A model generated the notes under the pieces. The model saw only the letters and a program-made list of their open reading frames with translations, ran no database searches and was not told the origin of the DNA. Position numbers and translations under genes: made by a program. This document shows, piece after piece, positions 50,601 to 62,196 of a stretch of DNA of 64,000 bases. The DNA is taken from contig NC_081136.1 in the NCBI RefSeq assembly GCF_958295425.1, positions 26,543,436 through 26,607,435 on the forward strand. The letters run 5' to 3'. Positions within the stretch are counted from its first letter, which is position 1, and each line of letters begins with the position of its first letter. This DNA is from Solea solea. Lineage: Eukaryota; Chordata; Actinopteri; Pleuronectiformes; Soleidae.

Positions 50601-53600
50601 CAGCAGGCACTAATGGTGGGTATTATTTATTAAGTACATTCAGACACATCACAGGGGCAAGGAAACGCATGAAATATACAGAAAGAAAAGATCTTCATGC
50701 ATTACAACATTATTTAAAGTGCTGCTCTTTGTCTTCATCCACTGAGGTTTAACTCGACCAAACACAGCATTTCTGCCTCCAGATCAGTTCTGCCTCCAAG
50801 GATTGTTTGCTGATTTTCTGCCTTCTGCAATTGGTAAACCGTCAACGTGATAACACACACCCACACTGGCCCCATCACTCTGTTCTGTTCTCTCTGTCAG
50901 GTTCTGCATGAAGAGTGGGCCAGATACTCAGCCTTCTACAAGTACCAGCCCATCGATCTTGTCAGGTAATGTGACTGCAGCACACAGATGTGTGAAATTC
51001 CATCACATTACGCACAATTACTTAGATTTAGATTACAGTCGCCACCTCATTTCATCACGGCAAGGAAATTAACATCCTAACTCTTCTTTTTGTTTTTAGT
51101 TTCAATGTCTTGTGTAATTCCTGCCCTCTGACCCCACAGGAAGTATTTTGGGGAGAAAATCGGCCTTTACTTCGCTTGGCTCGGTGTTTACACTCAGCTG
51201 CTCGTACCAGCCTCCATAGTGGGGATCATTGTGTTTGGCTACGGGGTGGCAACACTGGATACTAACATACCCAGGTCTTTTCATTTGTACACACATACAC
51301 ACTCTGCTTTTTATTCAAATTATGTGTCAACAAAGACAGTTTTTTTTAATGAAGTAACACATTTACATTTCAACTGATTTGAACTTTAAAGATTTTAAAG
51401 CTTCAGGCAATTTGATATTTGCTAGTGTCCACCACCATGGTAATGTTATGCACACATGCTTGTACACACACAGTAGACAGGGATTGCCCAGATACCTGCT
51501 GTATCTGGCTTTAGTCATTGTTGTGTGGGAGGAACACAGAAGGGTACAGCTGGCAGTGAGTGTGTGAGTGTGTCCTAAAGCACATGGCTCATATTGTAAT
51601 CTGCAATGACTCTGAATACTATGAAGCTTCTATTGTGCTCATTTGTTAAAAGCACCATTAATTACAAATGGTTAAATGTAAAAGAAAAGGATCTTTTAAT
51701 TGGGACAAAACCTATAAACACAACTCACACACACATGCATTTAGTCCATCATCCACTGCATATAAAGTATTGTATACTGTACCATGGTATTAAAGTTGTC
51801 ACATGACGGCGCTCTGTGACTGATGTCTTGAATCTCCCCCGTTCTCAGTTTGGAGATGTGTGACGGGCGTCTCAATTTCACCATGTGTCCCTTGTGTGAC
51901 GGAGCCTGTGACTTCTGGCAGCTCAGCACTGCCTGCGGCACGGCCAGGGCTTCACACCTCTTCGACAATCCCGCCACCGTCTTCTTCGCCATCTTCATGT
52001 CTCTGTGGGGTGAGATTATGTGTCTGCATGAGTGTGTGTTTCAGTGCGGTGTGTGTGTGCGCTCACCTCAAATTCATGTTATTATTGGAGCACCGAGGTG
52101 AAACAGTATGTTTGAGGTCAATAGATGCAAACAAATGCATTACAATTAGGATTATGAAAACACAATTAGCAGCACAAACACAGTAGTAAAACAAAACCTG
52201 TTGTTATTTAATGCTCAGATATGTGTAATTGTGACAAAAAGCAGTTTTAAATGGGTGCTCATTTTGAAAAGGTAACAACTCCTGAAATTAGGATTTTATT
52301 GATTTGACGTTTGTTTGTTTTTATTTACTATATACTGTATATTACTAGAGATGTTCTGACAATACAACTAATAGAAAGCCAGAAATAATCAACATACTAA
52401 ATGCACAATATACTTTCAATGCATGTTCACTGAGACTGCAGTTACCTGTGTACCTGTGTTTAAGTCTAGAAATAACATTTGAACATTTACCAAATGTGGG
52501 CTTTTCATTAAGTTGATGTGATTCTTATTTATGTCAAAATAGATATAAATTACACTTAGTTTAGGCTTTCCAAGCAACATTTTACATACTTTGAGAACAT
52601 GGAGATGATTATTAAAAACACATGTAACCGTGTATGTAAAGGTGATACTAATTCTTAACTAAAAATGTTGATATTTGTGTGTGTGTGTGTGTGTGTGTAG
52701 CGGTGCTGTTCTTGGAACACTGGAAGCGTCGTCAGATCAGTTTGAGCTTCAGCTGGGATCTGACAGGCATCGAGGAAGATGAGGTACACACACACATGCA
52801 CTTACCTACAGTTCACAATGCTTTTAATTTTAAACCATTGTGCACTTAAAAAAGATGACAAAATGAATGGACACGATTCATTGATGTAACGCATTCTCTG
52901 GTTTCAACCACAGGAACATCCAAGGCCCAGATATGAGACAATCCTTCTCAAGAAGCGACAGAGGAAGCAGAAAAAAAAGAAACAGAAGAAGAAGAGTGAG
53001 GTAGGGTTCAGCCTGTTTACTAAGACCACAAGGGTTTATATTGTTACTACTATGAAGAAAATGAATAATTTCTTCTCATATTTACACAATGACTCTTAAC
53101 ATTACTGGTGGGAATTACGACACCGGTTTGAAAAACACCACATTTAAAATTACAATCTATGCATTCCCATAATGCCCCATGGTTATGTAGCAACCAGAGA
53201 GAGAGAGAGAGACACACACACTGGTATCCACTGTATATGTGTAATCATGAAAACTTTTTACCTGTTTCAGTCTTCACTGTTGGAGTCAGATCATTTCTGA
53301 TGATGAATTGATTTCTAAGACAGAAATTACACTGACACTGGCAGGAATGATGGCAATAATCTAACGTCTGGGAATGAACTACATCTGTAAATTGGGTCAA
53401 TCACATTGGGTCCCGTTGGCCCACATACACTTCTCTGTGGTGAAATGTGGCTTCCTACTACAAGCCTGAGAGAAATAACCAATTCACATGATTCAAGAGC
53501 TGTGCAATGCCATCTCAAAACCCGATTTCAGGACAAAAGCATAAAACCTGATGTTTTTTTAATAGGAATCATGCTGGTGTGTGTGTGTGTGGTGTATTTT

Positions 53601-56600
53601 TTATTAAAAGAGCATCAAACAGGGAATTTCAATAGTTGATGATATAACGTTGTTTAAGGTTTGACTGAGACTTTACTCACCTGATTTGCTTTGTGTTGGA
53701 AGATTCATCCTAAACAAACATTTAAATATTAATTTATGTTACAGGGACATGGAGACCGAAACCTGGTCCTAATGAGTGAGAACCTCATTTCTAAGTAACT
53801 GGTTAACTTTAGGGCTAAGATTTGGATTATGGTTAGGTTAAGGTTGGGGTTATAAACTGGCTATGGTTATTTCTGTCCAAATGAATGCAAATCAATGCAG
53901 TGTCTAAATAAGAACAGCTGCGCAAACCGGTGTGTGTATGTGTGTGTGTGTAAATTGTCCCTCTGTCTTGCAGCCAGTGAAGCAGGAGGACGGGACAGTG
54001 ACAGGGAAGGACAGATGGAGACAAAAACTACTGTCTGCCATGGCTGCAGGGATACCGGTAACCCCTCCCCTTCTTCTCCTCCTCCTCCTCCTCCTCCTGT
54101 CTTTTCCTTCTTCCTCTTCTCCATCTCCTTTTCGTCTTCTTTCTCCTTCACCTCCTTTCCCCCTCTCCTCTCCCCTCCCCTCCTCTGTTTCCCTCTCCTG
54201 CAGGCTGCTGTATATCTGTTCTTCTCTTCCTGTCCCATCCTCTCGCTGCTACAGTCTCAGCTGCTCAGGTATTTGTCCGTGTAACTTTCTGTGCATTTCA
54301 TCAGTGTCAATCCACAAGGCTCTTTCTTTCTGGGATCAAAAGCTTGAACTAAAATCTGAAAAGGATTGTAGTGTTTTCACAGAGTCAAAGAAAAACTCCA
54401 GGGCATTCTCTTTGAAATGAAAAAAAAAAAGCCTTTAATGTTCAACTTTTAAAACAGCCTCAAGCCACACCCTGAAGACCATTCCACGACTTTTTTTTTA
54501 AATGTTTTCTTTTACTTTTTTTCTGGTTGGTCTGTTGTTGAATTGACAGAAAGTTTTGATGGAATGATGGATTTTTTTCTCCTAAAGTCAGCATTTCTAG
54601 TGGTTGATCACTGTCCACTGAATGAATATGTATAATTTATAATAATGGACATTACTACACAACACTATCAACTTTAATCCAGAGATGTGACTATTTACAG
54701 TGATTTTGTTGTAATAAAACCCATAATGGTTGTTATTGGTGAGTCATGAGGGATATATTCACACTGATGCAGTTGCTTTGGTTTAGCCCTCTTTTTGGTT
54801 TTTTAAACATGTACATATACTGTGTAGTTTAGAGTACACACAGATCCCTCGTTCTGCACAAGAGCAGATAAAGACAAATAAAGATCAAGAGAGACAGCAA
54901 TTGAGGTAGAAAAAGGTTGACAAATTGAAAGTCGGAAAGCTAATGTAAAGTCAAGTCACACCAGAACCTTCAAAAACTTGGTAGTTAGTGATGACTTGAT
55001 TAGTCACTGGTTCCATTGTTTCCATCCAAAACAATGTGACACAAAGGTGAAATATTGAAGGGTTATCCTTTATTATTCACTGTGGTCTCAGTGGAAAAAA
55101 AATGTTGCAATCATTCCCAAGCAGGTGGCCTCTCAGATTAGATCAGACCTTTATCTATGAGGTTTGGCCGTTGAGTGATTCAAGCAATCAACCAGATTTT
55201 ATTCATAAACACATTTCAAATCCAGTTTTTAAGCATTTGTGTCACGTGTCCTGATGAGATTGTCAGGAATGTTGAGTTTCTCCAACAGTGTAGGGAGGTG
55301 GGAAGGTAGTATCTCCTGTGATCCATCTGTGGGTCCTAACCCAGTCTCTAGGATCCTGTAGCACATGTTTATCCAGGAAGTCTTGGTCGAGAAAGCCTAC
55401 GATGTATAAAGGATCTTTCAAAGTTTTAAATGAGACACATGACTACAGGTTAACTGACAAGCCAATCATTGTAAAACATCATAGTAATAACAGCTGATGC
55501 TGATGAATTAGTATCAAATCATTGCCAGCGCTTCATTCCTCCTGTAATAAAAAGTATAATCCTTTATTGAGGCTCATCTTGTGGACACTGTGGACATATA
55601 CATTCATCAAACAGTGATGTAATAACATTAATAATGACTTTGAAATGACTAATGCTTTGCTGACTCACCGCTTGGGTCCAGCGTAACCCCTAAAAATGGA
55701 ACAGAGCCATTGTTCATTAATGCCATTAGATACTTTCTTTTTCCGCAATGACAAGTCACTTTGTCTCCTGGGGGGGAACAAAAGTAGTCATTTTTGCTAC
55801 TTTGGCAACCTTTTGTCTTTAAAAAAAAAAAAATATCCAAAAATTATTCAAGACAAAGAGACAAGAAGGCAAAGACAGAGACCTACTACAAATAAATGGA
55901 GAGACTTGGAGAAACATAACGATGGAGAGCAGCACAGGGAGGGCGGTTGTGTGGGAGTGATGCATGCTGGGCAGGAAGCCAGGGGTAAGATTAGTGACCG
56001 TCACTATGGCGACACAGAACTAACTCTCTCTCTTTCTCCCTTTCTCTCTTTTCCTCACACATACAAACAAACCATTTAATTTATTACCTGAGAAACTGTA
56101 CTGTACGTTCACATCTAGAGGATTGTTTGCAACTGAAGAGTGTCAATTGTATTTATTCATTTTAATCAATAAATATTGATTTAATTCTTTCATTTGACTG
56201 TAAAAACTGTAACTGACAGGGGACATATTTATATTGAACGATGACTTCACCATTTTTAATCCTCCACAATAGAGCCTTTGTGAGTTTTGTTTGAGCTGTC
56301 AATTTTTTTTTGTTTGTGGCGACATTTCCGTGCTACACACAGCGCGACACATTTTATGTCACCACGAAGCAGGTGAGGCTCGGAAAAACTAACACACTAC
56401 AAGTAAAGCGAAATGCAGCCAAAACGGGTTTCTACTGCCAAAAATAAACCTGGACGTTCAGTTGTATCACGATTTTAGCCTCACACAAACATGATACACT
56501 TTAATCTCTGATATTGAAAATGTGTGATCTGCCAACAGCGATCAAGTGCTCACTGAACAACTGCCTGGCTACGTGCCTGTGTCTAACACATAGCTTACTA

Positions 56601-59600
56601 CTACTGTAGTACTGTAGAAAAAAGTCGAGACAGCTCTGTTTCTGTCTCTCTCTCTCTCTCTCTCTCAGGACTGCGCTGTTGTGGTCATTACTCATTGGTC
56701 CACTGGGGGCAGTAGAAGTTCCACACTGGAACTTTAACATCATCTAATGAGATGTATGTGCCTGACAAAGACAACACTGAGACTGGACATCTCTATCTGG
56801 CTCTGTGATGGACTGACAACCTGTTCAGGTCTACCTCCCGCCTTTTGCCCTATGTCATCTAGGATTGGCACCAGCGACCCTCATGTTGAGGACAAAGCGG
56901 TGGAAGATGAATGAATGAATCAATGAATGTTTCACTCATCANNNNNNNNNNNNNNNNNNNNNNNNNNNNNNNNNNNNNNNNNNNNNNNNNNNNNNNNNNN
57001 NNNNNNNNNNNNNNNNNNNNNNNNNNNNNNNNNNNNNNNNNNNNNNNNNNNNNNNNNNNNNNNNNNNNNNNNNNNNNNNNNNNNNNNNNNNNNNNNNNNN
57101 NNNNNNNNNNNNNNNNNNNNNNNNNNNNNNNNNNNNNNNNNGACATATTTCAAAGAAGTTGAAGGGAATAATAATGAAGTTCGCAACTCACGGAAAAATC
57201 TAAATCTATATTTCTACATCGGGTAGTCATTCTGCATGTGTAAGTGTGAGAAACAGAAAGTCCTTTCTGCCTCTTACTGGACAGTTTGATGAAACTTTGA
57301 TGTTTTCATGCTCCAGCTGTTCCATCAGTTCTCCCCAGAGTTTTAAACCACATTTACATTCATTTTCAAAACCTCAGAAATAGCGGAAAAGAATGTCAAG
57401 TAGACATGTGAGAAAATGGGGAAAGTGTGTGTGTGTGTGTGTGTGTGCTCTAGGTTTTGCTCATGTTGTGGGGACCTACATCTGACAACAGTCACATGAA
57501 GGAAAAAATCATTGCATTCAAAGGTGAAGGTTTATTTTAAGGGTACTTTAATGTTAGTCATTTGGTTAGATTTAGGCTATGGTTAGTGTTACATCTCTAT
57601 AGAAAATAGTGTGTGTTTTCTTGTATTTGTTACCTCTTTAGGACCTTTTCTGGCATACAAACTGACCTTGTCAGGACCAGTAGTCCTCATTGAGACCAAA
57701 ACCTGGTCCTAATGAGACAGAACATTATTTCTGAGGAACTGCCTAAGTGTGAGGCTAAGTTTGAGCCTAAAAATTTAATTGTGTTTAGGTTAATATTAGG
57801 GTTAGGCTGTAACTGGTTACTGTTAAGGTGAGGGATAAGGCCGTCCAAATGAATGGAAGTCATCACAGTGTCCTAAGAAGAACAGCTGCACACACTCTTG
57901 TGTAATGTGTGTGTTTGTGTGTGTGTGTAAGCGAAAGAGAGAGGGGTTGGGCCATGTGAAACCTGCCAGTATTTTAACCTACTTCCAACTCACTGATCAT
58001 GTTAGAACTCAAATTCAAAAATTGGACTGACAGAGTCACTTTTTTGAGGAACAGCACAAAAACCTTTAACATGCATTTTTACATCCGTACCCTAAGGGAA
58101 TAAAAATGTTATGTCTCTGAAAGCAAAAATGTAATCGGACTTACAAAGGTGGACTCATTTGCCTCTGTCTCTGGCAGGGAGAGTGCAAACTATTAAGATG
58201 AACGTATTTCCTAAATACAATTTTCAATGTATCTCCATGTTCTTGCCCAGATCAAAACTATTGACTCAGGAAAGAACCCTAGAATCTGTAGAGCCTCCTT
58301 GCAGCAGAGTAGACCATTGTCACTGCCACCTTAAAGATATGACCACAGACAAGAGGACATTCAAAGTGGTCCACTCTTCCAAAGTCAACAGCTATCTGCA
58401 ATAACCACCTCTTTTTGCCGGCTAGATTTACCCTTGCTAACAAAAAAAGAAGCCCTTTTGTGTTAACCCATTCCATTTTTCTTTCAGTTATTTCCGATTA
58501 CGGGACTTTTTAAAGACCCACTTTCCAAAATTGCCTCAAATCCCGCCTGCTAGTGGTACAGACCATAATACTCCCTGCTGATGCTTTGAAAAGGCCATAT
58601 TTTGTAACTGTATGACCTTGTTTTGCCATCAAATGAATCAATTGTTGAGAAAATTAGGGCAAACTGACAACCCTTTCTGATCAATTTTGAAGAAAAGCTG
58701 TGAACTCATCCTCCTCTTGCATTCAGTTGAGCCTAATTCAGTTCAAGGTGCTACAAGGACTCACTATTGCAAAGCTAAGCTCTCCAAAATCTACCTAGAT
58801 ACAGTAGAGGATAAATGTAAAAGACACTCTTTCTCTCCATGTGATTTAACAAACATGTTTTGACTGTGCCCCAAATGTGATCAATGTGATCTCTGAACTA
58901 CTACAGATTCAAATTCCACCATCACCACACACAGCTGTTTTCAGGGGACGAGAGAAAAATAATACTATGACAAACATTCAAATGAATGTAACATGCTTTC
59001 ACTTATTGCAGGCAGCAGAATTCTGTTGCTGTTTTATTTGTGTGAGACTGATGCAACGCAACATTTCTCTTATCTACAGGCAGTGATTTTTTACCTCCAT
59101 TTCTCATTATCCCCATAAACCCTTAACAACAACAAAAAACTCCTTTTGTTGTCGGACACAGACTAATAACAATATTTAACATTTCTTACTGTTAATTGTG
59201 CCTTTTCCCCCTTTATTTATTCATCTATTTAAAATGTTATTTTTTTCTATGTTTTTTTATATTTTTATTATCTATTTTCTTTGTTCAACTATTATACCAG
59301 GTTGTCCTGTGTTAAAGGGGTCTGAGGGTAGACAGAATGACTAAGGGAGTCATGGGGGAGAACTTGTTATATAGACAAAATCATGCATTTGTATAATCCA
59401 GTGACAGCCAAAGCTAACATACTGTATACTGTACAAATGTTAAACTTCATGCACCATTTACCTTGCTCCTTTTTTCCCTCTATTTCGTTTGCTGTCTTAT
59501 AAAACAATGACGTGTCGACTCTGTGATACAGTTTCACTTTGTTTATTTGTTTTTTTTCCAGAAATCCCCAAAACAGATACCACCTTTGAGGAGCGTCTCA

Positions 59601-60084
59601 TCTTAAAAGCCTTCTTACTAAAGTTTATGAACGCATATGCACCCATCTTTTATGTGGCTTTCTTCAAGGGACGGTAAGTCTGGTTTCAACTGTCAATTTT
59701 GATCTTTTTTTTTAAATTGCAAAGGACAACTGTTTTTCATTCACTGGAAAGACACCTAAAGACACCAAAAAACAAACATCCCTTACTGAGTCTGTGTGGT
59801 CAACTGTGTCTCCACAGGTTCGCAGGTCGACCTGGGAATTACGTGTATGTCTTTAACAACTATCGGATGGAAGAGGTTTGTTCTCGGTCTTTTAATCGGA
59901 GACTGTTCTCATTTTAGTGAATGAGTAAAACATCAGCTGATGATGAGTAAGAGAATGAAATCAAGTGCTTGTGTCTCATTCAGTGTGCACCAGGAGGCTG
60001 CCTCATCGAGCTGTGCATTCAGCTCAGCATCATCATGCTGGGAAAACAGCTCATCCAGAACAACATCTTTGAAATTGGCATCCC
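26625..60084 (+). CDS. ano2: Anoctamin-2-like calcium-activated chloride channel (TMEM16B class), N-terminal half; some exons missing, C-terminus off the right edge
   Basis: Plasma-membrane Ca-activated Cl- channel, homodimeric, used in sensory neurons in mammals. Exons read: 26625-26664, 30684-30874, 36899-37285, 46093-46191, 46347-46498, 47560-47614, 47720-47771, 49784-49839, 50159-50206, 50901-50965, 51140-51274, 51849-52009, 52701-52783, 52914-53000, 53974-54057; then 59562-59673, 59818-59875, 59984-60084. Phases agree in each block (565 codons, then about 90). Family marks: [106 protein letters not shown]2 over ANO1: [31 protein letters not shown]. The pre-TM linker is very basic ([11 protein letters not shown]). 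The exons for TM1-TM2 are not found between 54058 and 59561, which includes the gap. The Ca-binding helices lie beyond the window. Confidence 0.9.
26665..30683 (+). other. ano2 first intron (form A)
   Basis: 4 kb. It contains a (CT)n run at 26702-26723, a (TG)n run at about 26858, and a repeat end TTAAAGCTGCAGTACGTAAC near 28126. Nothing else is supportable as a gene. Confidence 0.5.
30684..30874 (+). CDS. ano2: ano2 second coding exon of N-terminus A
   Basis: CTTTCAG acceptor, 191 bases, CAG/GTGACT donor. It encodes a hydrophilic Ser-rich stretch including [18 protein letters not shown]. It is phase-compatible with the upstream exon (26664) and with 36899. Cytoplasmic N-terminus by position. 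It is not recognisably conserved with mammalian ANO2. Confidence 0.55.
31137..31609. mobile_element. MITE-like element, about 470 bp, with inverted ends
   Basis: The left end TTTAACCATTTAACACCGAG and the right end CTTAGGTGTTAAAGGGTTAA, the latter read in reverse complement, match over about 20 bases with few differences. Noncoding interior. Located in an ano2 intron. Confidence 0.6.
32775..32931 (+). mobile_element. SINE 3' portion (same family as 63475-63770)
   Basis: CTGAGCAAGGTACC, CCCATTGCTCGTTGT and GTGGCGACCCCTAGAGAGGG, then AAGCCGAAAG. The same ordered blocks occur on the minus strand at 63475-63770, where the tRNA-like head is also present. Confidence 0.65.
33700..34066 (+). promoter_or_regulatory. 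Candidate internal promoter and 5' UTR for the short ano2 form
   Basis: A locally CpG- and GC-rich block (for example AAAGCGCCGGCGGTGCGCAG near 33732) directly upstream of first exon B, followed by a CT-rich stretch (CTCTTCTTCTTC). It contains an upstream ATG with a short ORF ending before the main ATG. No TATA box is clear. Confidence 0.45.
34067..34099 (+). CDS. ano2: ano2 alternative first coding exon B ([11 protein letters not shown])
   Basis: ATG and 11 codons, then CCCG/GTAAGT, a near-consensus donor in phase 0, as required by exon 36899. The preceding 350 bases are GC-rich with several CpG, unlike the AT-rich surroundings, consistent with a promoter and 5' UTR. A 26-codon upstream ORF (33862-33942) precedes it. 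This gives a shorter N-terminus, in line with the alternative ANO2 first exons known in mammals. Confidence 0.6.
34234..34320 (+). repeat. (AAT)n microsatellite, imperfect
   Basis: About 85 bases of AAT/ATT repeats with interruptions, in the ano2 intron just after first exon B. Confidence 0.95.
37286..46092 (+). other. ano2 long intron (8.8 kb)
   Basis: The largest intron seen. Contains dispersed repeats (a CAGTGTGATTGACAG copy near 37511 and another at 41049; a GGACCAGTGTGTAA end at 37709), a MITE-like stretch at about 38880-39250, and unremarkable AT-rich DNA. No conserved exon is recognised on either strand. Confidence 0.5.
38880..39250. mobile_element. MITE-like repeat with (CTCGC)n and GGTACC palindromes
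   Basis: Opens with TTTCCACCGGCTCTACTCGC followed by five tandem CTCGC/CCTCG units (about 38901-38924), and closes at TAGTACCTGGTACCAGGTAC. This layout is familiar from fish non-autonomous DNA transposons. Boundaries are approximate. Confidence 0.45.
46885..47045 (+). mobile_element. hAT-like MITE end fragment
   Basis: GAAAGAGTACTGAAATATTC, then TACTCAAGTACAAGTAAAAG and GTACTCAAGTTAAAGTA. This ACTCAAGTA-rich pattern is common at ends of fish hAT-derived repeats. Lies in the intron between exons 46498 and 47560. Confidence 0.45.
47772..49783 (+). other. ano2 intron
   Basis: 2 kb with a short (CA)n run near 48850 and a poly-T run near 48810. No conserved exon is seen on either strand. Confidence 0.5.
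52676..52700 (+). promoter_or_regulatory. (TG)n microsatellite forming the 3' splice site of the ano2 exon at 52701
   Basis: An uninterrupted TG run ends in TGTGTAG/CGGTGCTG. The exon ([12 protein letters not shown] onward) is certain, so the acceptor is embedded in the repeat with no separate pyrimidine tract. Confidence 0.8.
53744..53960 (+). repeat. Dispersed (TG)n-associated repeat, copy 1
   Basis: AAACCTGGTCCTAATGAG, then GTCCAAATGAATGCAA and AAGAACAGCTGCGCAAAC, leading into a TG run. The same ordered blocks recur at about 57690-57930, on the other side of the assembly gap. Confidence 0.75.
56795..56930 (+). mobile_element. SINE tail fragment next to the gap
   Basis: TGATGGACTGACAACCTGTTC, split as TGATGGACTGAC and AACCTGTTC, then GGATTGGCACCAGCGACC and GACAAAGCGGTGGAAGATGA with an (ATGA)n tail. 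It matches the tail of the SINE at 13490-13871. Confidence 0.7.
56942..57141. other. Assembly gap, 200 N
   Basis: Exactly 200 N, a round number that suggests a placeholder and not a measured length. Open frames drawn across it are meaningless. Confidence 0.99.
57690..57930 (+). repeat. Dispersed (TG)n-associated repeat, copy 2
   Basis: Same blocks as 53744-53960: AAACCTGGTCCTAATGAG, GTCCAAATGAATGGAAG, AAGAACAGCTGCACACAC, then TG repeats. Confidence 0.75.
58142..58270 (+). pseudogene. LINE (L1-type) reverse-transcriptase fragment
   Basis: Translates to [20 protein letters not shown] followed by MNVFPK, then [11 protein letters not shown]. This resembles the stretch after the reverse-transcriptase core in L1-clade elements ([15 protein letters not shown]). 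The similarity ends within about 45 residues and no endonuclease or catalytic core is nearby, so it is a decayed remnant in an ano2 intron. Confidence 0.7.
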
Positions 60085-62196
60085 GTAAGTACACCACAGA
60101 GAAGTAAGCCACAAAGTGTAGCAAGTGTGACAAGCAGTGTCTTCAATATGGCACACGCATATGGCCGTCTTCCACTTTCTCTGAGCATGAAGATGCAAAT
60201 CTGTGTTTAACCCATTTTTGCAGGTTCATACCAATGAACTAGGATGGAAGTTTGGGCAAAATATCTAATTCACATTTTGTTTTGACAGATTATTGTCATT
60301 TGATTTGCAGTTTAATGGTTTTACGTCAAGCTTTTGCTCTCCCACAACACATCCGAACAATAACGTCACTTACTTATTCCGATTATCTTACCCGAGATGA
60401 CCATCCCCCCCACTATCACCTCCTCCATCTTTTTCATTGCTCTGCATTTTAAACTCTTGTATTCATTTTTAAACTCCATCCACTGTGTTGATTTGTCCAT
60501 TTTATTTCATCTTAACTTTTTATCTTAACTTTTGTGTGTGTGATTTATCTTCTCATTTAAAGTGACCTTAAGAAGGTGCTTAAAAATAAAATGTATTCCT
60601 ATTATTCTTAATCTTCAATTCAAATGTTATCACGTGACATTTAAAACACAACCACTTGCGATACAAGCAAAATATTATATACAGTAAAATGATTCTATTG
60701 AGCAACAGAGCAAAAAAAAAGCTGCGATTGTGTTAAAATGGAGTAATAACAATCAGTAAATAAAGAGAAATACAGTTTTCATAGGGTACATACTAAATCA
60801 CACCATCTGTTATTTGCTCGTTGAACTGTTTTTGATTTAAAAATGATCAATTGTTCAGTCGTATTGTGAATCTGGCAAAGTATAATCACTTCTCTCATCT
60901 TCCTTTGTAAGTTATGACACAATCCAACAATAAATCTCTCTAAAGACCTGATAGCACCATATAAATCACTCACCAAAATAACTGTGAGGTAGGTAGTGCC
61001 TTTCCTTTAAATCTTTGTTGACTAAAACTTTAGAGAAGAGTTTTGTTTTGTACATAAACTGAACTGTATGAGGCTGCATTCCAGTGACAGAGCATGTTAC
61101 TTTAAATTAAGGTTTGCACTATGAGTTGTTGTGCACACTTACTTTTTACTAAATCTGACAAAAGGCTGCACAACACGTACTTGATAACAAGCACTTACAA
61201 CATTCCGTCAGCCCTTCTTCTTCTCCTAATAACATTCCTCCCATGTCTGTACAATAGTACTCCATCTTGTGAAAAAACTCAGCTTGTACATGCAAATCCT
61301 GAAGGTCAGAGGTCAGCTCTGTTTATAACAACTGTCTCACAGCTGAGGAGGCTTTTGGCTTCAGGCTTCACTGTTACTGTTGCTGTAAGCACAGCTTGAC
61401 CTCCAGACCTGCTGGGTGAGTCTCATCATACATGGTGGTATCTCGAGGATGTCCTGAGGGATTGGCGAGCCACAGCGCATACCATCATACCAGACACATG
61501 CCATCTTCTCATCTGCTTCACATTCACCCACCTAAAAGCTTTCACATCCTGGGATGCAACCTGGAACCCAAATGTCTTCCTCGTGTCAGCCAGTACAGGG
61601 TTTTATAGGCAATCTCAGGAATCGCTGAGAGAAGACAGAGACATGAGGCATTTTCACAGGTTGACAAACGTGTGCCTGAACCTAAAGGCTTCTGCATGAA
61701 GATATAATGGATACAAACAAGCAACTGGACATGATTTAGATGAATTGACCTGAATGAAAACAAAGTTTTCCATAGCCTCTTCAGTGATAGTGCCTTGTAC
61801 CATCTAAAAGTGGGTAATTGGGATACTGTTGCCTTTTCAATCATTTTGAAAAGCAACTCTGGTCATTATACTAAATGAGGTCTGACCAAGGCTTGTCTTC
61901 TTTAGACCATGTGAAAATCCCTATAGATAAGCAGATTCTGAAACACTCAGACCAGACCCTCTGGCATTGACATTCAAAGTCACTGAAATGACCTTTTCTT
62001 CCTCAATCTGATGCTCTGATGTTTGAACTTCAGCAGGTCGTCTTGACCATGTCTACTTGCCTAAATGCATTCAGTTAATACCGTGTGATTGGTCGATTAT
62101 TTGTTCTCTATAATACATTAATACCTTTCTCAAGTTTGCACGCACATCTAGAATGCACTGGAATTTGTTTTGTATTTCTTTTATGAACTGTTTTTG

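Larger units (their letters stand above)
54058..59561 (+). other. ano2 intron(s) with unlocated exons and an assembly gap
   Basis: The anoctamin reading frame stops at 54057 just before the segment for the first transmembrane helices and resumes at 59562. I found no match for the expected DRFP motif, the helix 1-2 block or the TVTATA block in the visible bases. A splice-bounded open stretch at 54204-54268 ([20 protein letters not shown]) is in the right starting phase but does not resemble the family. The rest is microsatellite, SINE tail and LINE debris. Confidence 0.6.

Noticed and set aside
53895..54420. Overlapping open frames of 129 and 162 codons
   Set aside because: Low-complexity CT-rich intron joined to a real ano2 exon; Ser/Leu/Pro-rich products are artefacts of composition.
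55649..55840. Antisense 63-codon frame containing [18 protein letters not shown]
   Set aside because: Could be a transposon protein remnant, but I cannot match it to a named family and it has no second supporting block.
56859..57226. Open frames across the N run
   Set aside because: They are made of unknown bases.
60550..60612. Possible next ano2 exon encoding DLKKVLKNKM after a TTTAAAG acceptor
   Set aside because: The first bases fit the phase and loosely resemble the expected PKLKKL segment, but a stop follows within 17 codons and the sequence reads as a typical SINE 3' tail (AAGGTGCTTAAAAATAAAATG).
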